64,000 bases of DNA from Cycas panzhihuaensis (lineage: Eukaryota; Cycadophyta), in contig CM041465.1 of NCBI GenBank assembly GCA_023213395.1, forward strand, positions 190,285,741-190,349,740, given 5' to 3'. This document shows, in pieces, positions 58,766 to 64,000 of this stretch. The translations under genes and the position numbers were made by a program. The notes beneath the pieces were generated by a model. It searched no databases, was not told the origin of the DNA, and saw only the letters and a program-made list of their open reading frames with translations. Within the stretch, counting starts at the first letter, position 1; each line of letters starts with the position of its first letter.

Positions 58766-60254
58766 TGCTATCATAGTAGTGTTGCATCCAAGCCACCATG
58801 GTGAGGTGAAGATCCTGATTATCTACTTCAAGCCTATCAAGCCATATATAAGAGACATAGTCAATACCGATAGTATGTTTATATGTGATTTTATGTGGAT
58901 ATTTGATTCATACATATTGGTGCCTATATTCAAAGCATGAAGTATTGGAGCTCATACATAGCCGATTTTAAGAGATTACAAGAGTCTTTTCTAAAAATTC
59001 TAATTCTTTCAGGTACTTATCATCATTGTGTCTTTTTTTATAAAATTTCATCTCATTTTGAGTCCATTTGATCCTCCATTAGGGTTTTGTATTCCTGCTT
59101 TGGTTTGTTGTTTTTGCGCGCAGGACACAGAAGCCTTAAGAAAGGTACCTGCACTATTTCTACAATATCTCTACAATCATTTATCCAATTTGTGGATTGT
59201 TTAAAGCATTAGAAAGCTAATTCATAGCTCTACAATATAGAATCAAATTTAACTAGATTTGGAGCTGATTTGAGGGAGATATTTTCTTCTCAATCTAACC
59301 TTTATATCCAAGCTATTTGAGCTTTATCTTTTTCTAAAATTTCAGTCAATTCTAATCTTTTTCATGGCTCCAAACATGGTGGTGAATTTAGTTTTGAAGA
59401 ATGGTGGATGATTATTAAAGTTTAGTATAAAATCAAGTATTTTAAGGCCCATTTATAACATTTTGAAGCCTATTTCAATTGGAAAATTTTAATAAAGTGA
59501 GACATATTTGATGGATTTATGACATAATACATCCTTGCTATGTTGGCTGCTAATTTCCTCTTCATAACATCATATTTGCTTTAGAGGATGACAAAAGCCC
59601 TAAATAAACATATAGTTCACCTAGATATTAAAGCAGTTTATGTTATTTAGTTAAATATTAGTACAATTGCCTTCTTACAATTAACTTACCATTGCTAAGT
59701 GATTTGGCATGGTCCTAGAGTTGATTGTTCAAGATCATCCATCTGTTGACTTAATCTAGCTGATGAAACTTTATCAGTCCTATAAGCAATTTGGAAAGAA
59801 GATGAACCATGTACTTGAAGCAATTTCCTAGTAAACTGGCGATTACAATGGTTGGTCACTCATGTATGTCAGTAGATGGATTTTGTTTTATATGGACTCA
59901 AATATCACTTTGCTTAATTTGATGGACAACTTAATGTAGATTGAAAATAGCCACCACACAGGTGAAGATATAAAGAAGTGCACAAAACACTTCATATATA
60001 GGTTTATAAAGATAACATATAGATACAGGTCTTTTACAGGTTACAGATGGTTTTGGTGATTAATATAGAAGCTCTTTTAGAGCTATACAATGTGAAGAAT
60101 TTACATAATATGCGAGAAGCAGTTCTGGGACACGAGGTTACAAGTGATACTGCATACAAGATATAGGTGTGATTCTGATTCTGGTGCGGACATACAAGAT
60201 GAAGACATGAAGACCCAAGATTAAGATTTAAGGATATTAAACATTATTAGGGGG
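58766..60254 (+). other. Internal region of B
   Basis: Non-coding in all frames. Collinear in its second half with 16.1-18.2 kb (element C), but without the 516-bp duplication seen there. Confidence 0.55.
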
Positions 60255-60689
60255 TGTTAAAACATAATGTTTAATTTGGGTCCATTATACACATGCACTT
60301 CCCATCATTCACCTACTTCGAGATATATGAGAGGCACACATATCCATGTTATCCCACTATTGGATGATGTTACGACTCATTATAAGTGATATACTACTCA
60401 TGAGGTGATTATCAGTATATATTTGTACTCTCACCACTTGAGAACTTGAGAGAAAGGAGAGAGGAGAAATATGTAATCCTTATGATCATGTCCTAACTCC
60501 ATCTTCTCCCATGGTTTTTCCCACATTGAGTTTTCCATGTATAAATTTTGGTGTCTTGTGGTGATGATTATGTTTGATGATGTTTACTTTACATGTTTTA
60601 TGTTTTATACTCATGATTTTATATTATTGCATCATCTTCATATTTTTAACATGGTATCAGAGCAATCCTGTCATCTCTATTTTTTAACA
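60255..60689 (+). repeat. 3' LTR of B
   Basis: Starts TGTTAAAACATAATG after cattaggggg. It carries tggtatcagagcaatcctg at 60652 and ends tttttaaca at 60689, again 38 nt from the start of that motif to the end. Confidence 0.78.
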
Positions 60690-61084
60690 TTGATGCCCTC
60701 ACAATAATGAAACTTCATATCTATTAGCCCTCACCAATTGTAATAAACTGGCATCCTTAAATCTCACAACAAATAATTTAACAAGTTGATTATTGGACCT
60801 CTATCTCTTAAAACCCCTACTTCTCTAGCTTGTTTGTAGGACTATGACCCTAATAAAGATAAACAACTTGCTGAATAATCATAGTACCATGTAACCTTTA
60901 TAAAGCTTCCTCTGCAAATTCCCTATTATCAAACTACATGAAACCACATCCTCTAATAAAATGCTAACTCCCCCATTCTCAAATTGTATCTGTTCTTGTA
61001 GTTTATGCCTATTATTATTAGTTATTCTATCACTTAGGTTACACATATTTCCTGCAATCACATCTATATTGTAGATGCCTTCAA

Positions 61085-61996
61085 CTTTAACTCATAAGAA
61101 GCTTCATTAATAAATAAAGTATTTATTTTAGGAAGAAGATCCTATAAGATTTCATATATTTCCAAAATTTTAAAAGTCCTTTTAGAAGATCTATGACTAA
61201 TTATAATAGCTTTAGCAAAGTTTAGGAGTTGAATTATTACTCCTCTCGAGAGCTTTGCATCTTATGCATCTCTTCCATGTTTAACTTTTCAGAACCTAGT
61301 TTGCCATATATCCTACTCCCACCATTTACTTGGTAATTTTTCTAAGATTGAGAATTATCTTCAATGGTAGCATGACATTTGTGAAATTTAAATTAGTCAC
61401 TAGATATATAATAGGGACATCCTCCTCCCTTTCATCTTCAGTAGAAGTGTGAGAGGCCTTATCATTACAATTGGAGTAATTGAACACAGGCTAAGAAGAT
61501 AGATCAATACCTTATTGTAGATAAACAATGTCACCACCTTTCTCTAGATCTAGAAGCATCTTAAACTTTTCCTCTAGGTGAACCATAGCTAGATAAAGAA
61601 TAATGTTTGCCTAATTTAAGGAACCATATTCCTTCCCATTGTCTAATGCTCGACTCAAGACTTCTACCATATTTTGTGAATCATTAATTGCCTCTAGATA
61701 TAATGAAGCTTCTTTACCCCCCCCAAACTGAATGAAGCACCCTCTGGCTAACTCTATATTAGATATGTCCCATCTCATTATAATTTCTTTCACATAATCT
61801 AACACCTCTTTCAAATTTTCTACTAACTAAGGTTCCTTGTATTTCTAACATAACTTCTTAGTTATGCTTAATAAATGTCCATCAAACTTAGAGAAAATAT
61901 GAAGCATAACATACATAATGTATTTGTATTGCCAAGCATATTTACGATGTATTGAGTAGTGGTAATGACTTTCTCTTTCCCATTAGAGGAAGCCAT
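61085..61996 (-). pseudogene. EXO70: EXO70 exocyst subunit gene captured by J, decayed
   Basis: On the minus strand an ATG at 61996 starts MASSNGKEKVITTTQYIVNM, followed after a shift by IFSKFDGHLLSIT, then VKEIIMRWDIS, FGGGKEASLYLEAINDS, LAMVHLEEKFKMLLD, and near 61100-61230 VIIQLLNFAKAIIISHRSS, KRTFKILEIYEIL, DLLPKINTLFINEAS. These are in order the N-terminal helices, the 'AEKVILRWD' and 'aMarLEeEFr' motifs and the 'LLNFgeAiai.rRSpekLFriLDmYEaL.dLlP.ieaLF' core of plant EXO70. EXO70 tethers secretory vesicles at the plasma membrane. About half the protein is legible, with several stops and at least three shifts. The C-terminus is not readable. No introns, as in most plant EXO70 genes. Subclade not assigned. 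Confidence 0.85.
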
Positions 61997-62389
61997 TTTC
62001 CTAGCTATTAACCCTTTATACTTATATTACTACAACCTCTAACCCATGCAGATTCCATAGAATTAGAGGCAAGGGTAGGGTTATAGGAAATTACTAGGTG
62101 GTAAGGTAAGGTTTGGGGCATTGATATATCTAGGGTTTTCCAAGTTCACTCATCAAGTGAGCCATATTATAAACCTAAAATACAAAGTAATGTGTACCTT
62201 CTTAAAGTTCTCCACTGTCATTTCCATATAGATCGACCCACCTACAATGAAATTCTCATAATTGGGAGAAATAACAACAATGAGAGAGACAAGAAACACA
62301 AACAATAAAAGGCATGGATACACGCACATATACATACCAAATTTAAGAGGTTCCATCCTAAGAGGGAGGACGACTAACTCTCAAAAGCC

Positions 62390-62401
62390 ACTCTAATACC
62401 A
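62390..62401 (-). promoter_or_regulatory. Primer binding site of J
   Basis: On the minus strand TGGTATTAGAGT, two bases from the LTR end at 62404; one change from the initiator-Met-tRNA site. Confidence 0.85.
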
Positions 62402-62403
62402 GA

Positions 62404-62746
62404 TGTGAAACTGTACACACTCAATATGAGAGAAATAAAAACAAACAAGCATCAAACTTAGTAAAAATCACTTCAATATATTTTATTAATTTCAGACTGA
62501 GTCTATACATATAACTATAACATTAATTTATTACATGAAATATGAATACAAAGGGTTGATCATTCAAGGTAATACATGGCACTTTACATCATCACCTTAT
62601 AAGGACATTATAAAGAGTGTAGATAATTAACACCACACATATAGAGTTCACAACATTAAGTTATGATTAACCATAAACTATGATAATAAGACCCTCAACT
62701 TAAAACATTAAACATCTGGCCCAAAATTAAATATTATCTTCCAACA
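62404..62746 (-). repeat. 5' LTR of J
   Basis: 343 bp, collinear with 56756-57100. The outer end ccaaca is followed by the target duplicate catat. Confidence 0.9.
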
Positions 62747-62751
62747 CATAT

Positions 62752-63399
62752 AAACCCAAGTTAGATAACTTCTTAACATTCATATATAAGATCTTATATT
62801 TTGTAGCCAAGAATAATGTGTAAATTGTAAGTAACCATAACCAAGTATTTATACAAAAATCTATCATAAGCCAAGCTATAAATTTAAGTAAGAGAACAAC
62901 ATTACATAAAACATATTATAATATAAGAATAAAGTATTTAAATTATAATAAAGAATGAACCTAACTAACCAGATTGAAATTGAAAGATTTTCCTATTTAA
63001 CCAATTATGATCCTATAAAGTAATATACTCTCGAGTTAGATCGCATGATATGAACATAGGAATACTAGTTTTCTAATCTTCACATAACTTTTTCCATGTT
63101 GTCTTATCAATAGATGCTTGAAGACCTTTAGATATAAAACTCAACATTATAAGAATTTCTCTTAAAGTTACTACTTTTATAAGTTAGTATACCTTTGTTA
63201 AAAGAATAATCAATCTTAAATAATAATAATAATTTCTACTCAATTCATATTTGTTCTTCCAATTAGACTAACAATGTCAAGTCGCTTAGGGATCTATACA
63301 AATCTAATCTTAATGGATTGCCTTATTATGTCATATACCTATTATAAACTTATAGAGTGCAATGGAGTTTAATGAGAAAAAATAATTAAGATTTAATAC
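62752..63399. other. AT-rich stretch between J and L
   Basis: No gene seen. Part of it may be the distal portion of the LTR of L, whose left end cannot be fixed without a second copy. Confidence 0.35.
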
Positions 63400-63738
63400 T
63401 TTCTTATAAATAATATAAATCAAAGTATAACAAATAGATATTATGCATGCATTTAATGAACACAATATAAAGATCAAATTGGTTGATGCCTATAATATTA
63501 TATTGATAGAGTTTTGACTTTAATCAATGAATCATAGTAATGGGTGAGGATATAACCTTATTTATAGAGGTCTCAATGTCACTTTTTCTTACCTTTAATT
63601 GAGCCTCATATCAGTCAAATTTCATTGGTCTATTATGAGGCAAGGTGGGTGAAGACCCTCAAATAAGATTATAACATAAAGTTAGAACTTAAGATATAAA
63701 TTCATTAAAGTATATGAATATGTCATTATATTTTAACA
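63400..63738 (-). repeat. 3' LTR of copia element L (left end uncertain)
   Basis: On the minus strand it starts TGTTAAAATATAATGACA at 63738 after the purine-rich aggaagaa and has a TATA-like ctataaataagg near 63565. The stop codon of the upstream reading frame overlaps the LTR start (TGT TAA). Confidence 0.55.
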
Positions 63739-64000
63739 TTCTTCCTTAATGATAACTTCATTGATTTTGATGTCAAGGTCATGTCAAAACCTTTCAAACT
63801 TAGATTTTCTAAGTACTTTAATAATGATATTTATAACCTAGTCTCCAATTGCTCAATATACTAGATCAATTTCTCTATTTTACATATGTTCATAAATTAA
63901 GTGATGATGGACCTCAATATGTTTTATATGAGTATGGAAAATAGGATTCTTGGTCATCTTCAATATACTCTGATTGTTACAGTATATGAGTGTGGCTTAG
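63735..64000 (-). pseudogene. Copia RNase H end of element L
   Basis: Minus strand reads YCNNQSILKMTKNPIFHTHI, KHIEVHHHLIYEHM, NREIDLVY, then VLRKSKFERF and VIIKEEC with TAA at the LTR edge. This is the standard C-terminus of copia RNase H (NP.FH.RTKHIEi..HfIRe ... KPL....F). Four stops. The rest of the element lies beyond the window. Confidence 0.85.

Larger units (their letters stand above)
58329..60689 (+). mobile_element. B: non-autonomous LTR element nested in J
   Basis: LTRs 58329-58765 and 60255-60689 start TGT, share 'tccattatacacatgcacttccca.cattcacctact', 'actcatgaggtgattatcagtata' and 'atatgtaatc.ttatgatcat', and end in tttttaaca. The purine tract cattaggggg directly precedes the right LTR. 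Flanks ttga (58325-58328 and 60690-60693) fit a short target duplicate. The 1.5-kb internal part encodes nothing recognisable, so B is a LARD/TRIM-like element. C at 16.1-18.6 kb is a relative. Confidence 0.82.
56756..62746 (-). mobile_element. J: copia-type LTR element carrying an EXO70 gene, minus strand
   Basis: LTRs 56756-57100 and 62404-62746 match throughout (tgtgaaact.tacacactcaatatgagagaaa ... ttatcttccaaca). Perfect 5-bp target duplicates catat flank them (56751-56755 and 62747-62751). On the minus strand the PBS TGGTATTAGAGT lies two bases from the right LTR, and a purine tract (gattaagagggga) abuts the left LTR. Instead of gag-pol, the part after the PBS encodes an EXO70 protein. 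No copia domain was found in it. Element B sits inside. Without B, J is about 3.6 kb, so it is a non-autonomous element moved by some copia partner. Confidence 0.9.

Noticed and set aside
1-64000. CRISPR arrays, operons, tRNA or rRNA genes
   Set aside because: None of the expected repeat-spacer patterns, cloverleaf sequences or rRNA motifs were seen; the sequence is plant nuclear repeat DNA.

Overview
The window is repeat-dense nuclear DNA from a seed plant, probably an angiosperm with a large genome. It is almost entirely nested LTR retrotransposons (Ty3/gypsy and Ty1/copia) at different stages of decay. I see no intact host gene, RNA gene, CRISPR array or bacterial feature. Most of the sequence is AT-rich and full of stops. 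The exception is a GC-rich, CpG-rich block at 38711-52643, which is one relatively young element. No species can be assigned.

Layout. 1-8746: 3' part of a decayed Tat-like Ty3/gypsy element (here K'), with the integrase end, an antisense gene, a second RNase H and the 3' LTR. It lies in the chromodomain end of another gypsy element (8747-9247). 9270-11915: a non-autonomous LTR element (D). 11916-16100: unassigned AT-rich debris. 16100-18580: remnant of a non-autonomous element (C) with a 516-bp tandem duplication and a 3' LTR. 18581-24876: a minus-strand copia element (G) with deleted reverse transcriptase. 24877-25086: half an LTR of the B/C type. 25570-34500: a chromovirus-type gypsy remnant (M) split by a complete plus-strand copia element (E, 26812-32959, TSD agagg/agggg). 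34560-53000: an internally deleted gypsy element (H) split by the complete 13.9-kb Tat-like element K (38711-52643, TSD gtagt). 55190-55780: another chromodomain integrase end. 56756-62746: a minus-strand LTR element (J, perfect TSD catat) that carries a decayed EXO70 exocyst gene instead of gag-pol and is split by a 2.4-kb non-autonomous element (B, 58329-60689). 63738-64000: RNase H end and LTR of another minus-strand copia element (L).

Most interesting content. K and K' are two diverged copies of one lineage with the order gag-PR-RT-RNH-INT, then an antisense gene, then a second (archaeal-type) RNase H, then the LTR. The antisense gene reads as a plant-mobile-domain-like region, an acidic linker, a frame-preserving GT-AG intron and a coiled coil. 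Reading frame and splice sites are conserved in both copies although each carries private disabling mutations, which argues that the gene was translated during the history of the lineage. A self-complementary sequence lies at the antisense gene's 5' side in both copies. J looks like an LTR element that captured a host EXO70 gene. The LTRs of B and D both end in a 38-nt segment that starts with an initiator-Met-type primer binding site and is followed by a second such site.

All calls come from reading the sequence and its translations by eye. Family names rest on remembered motifs, not on searches.
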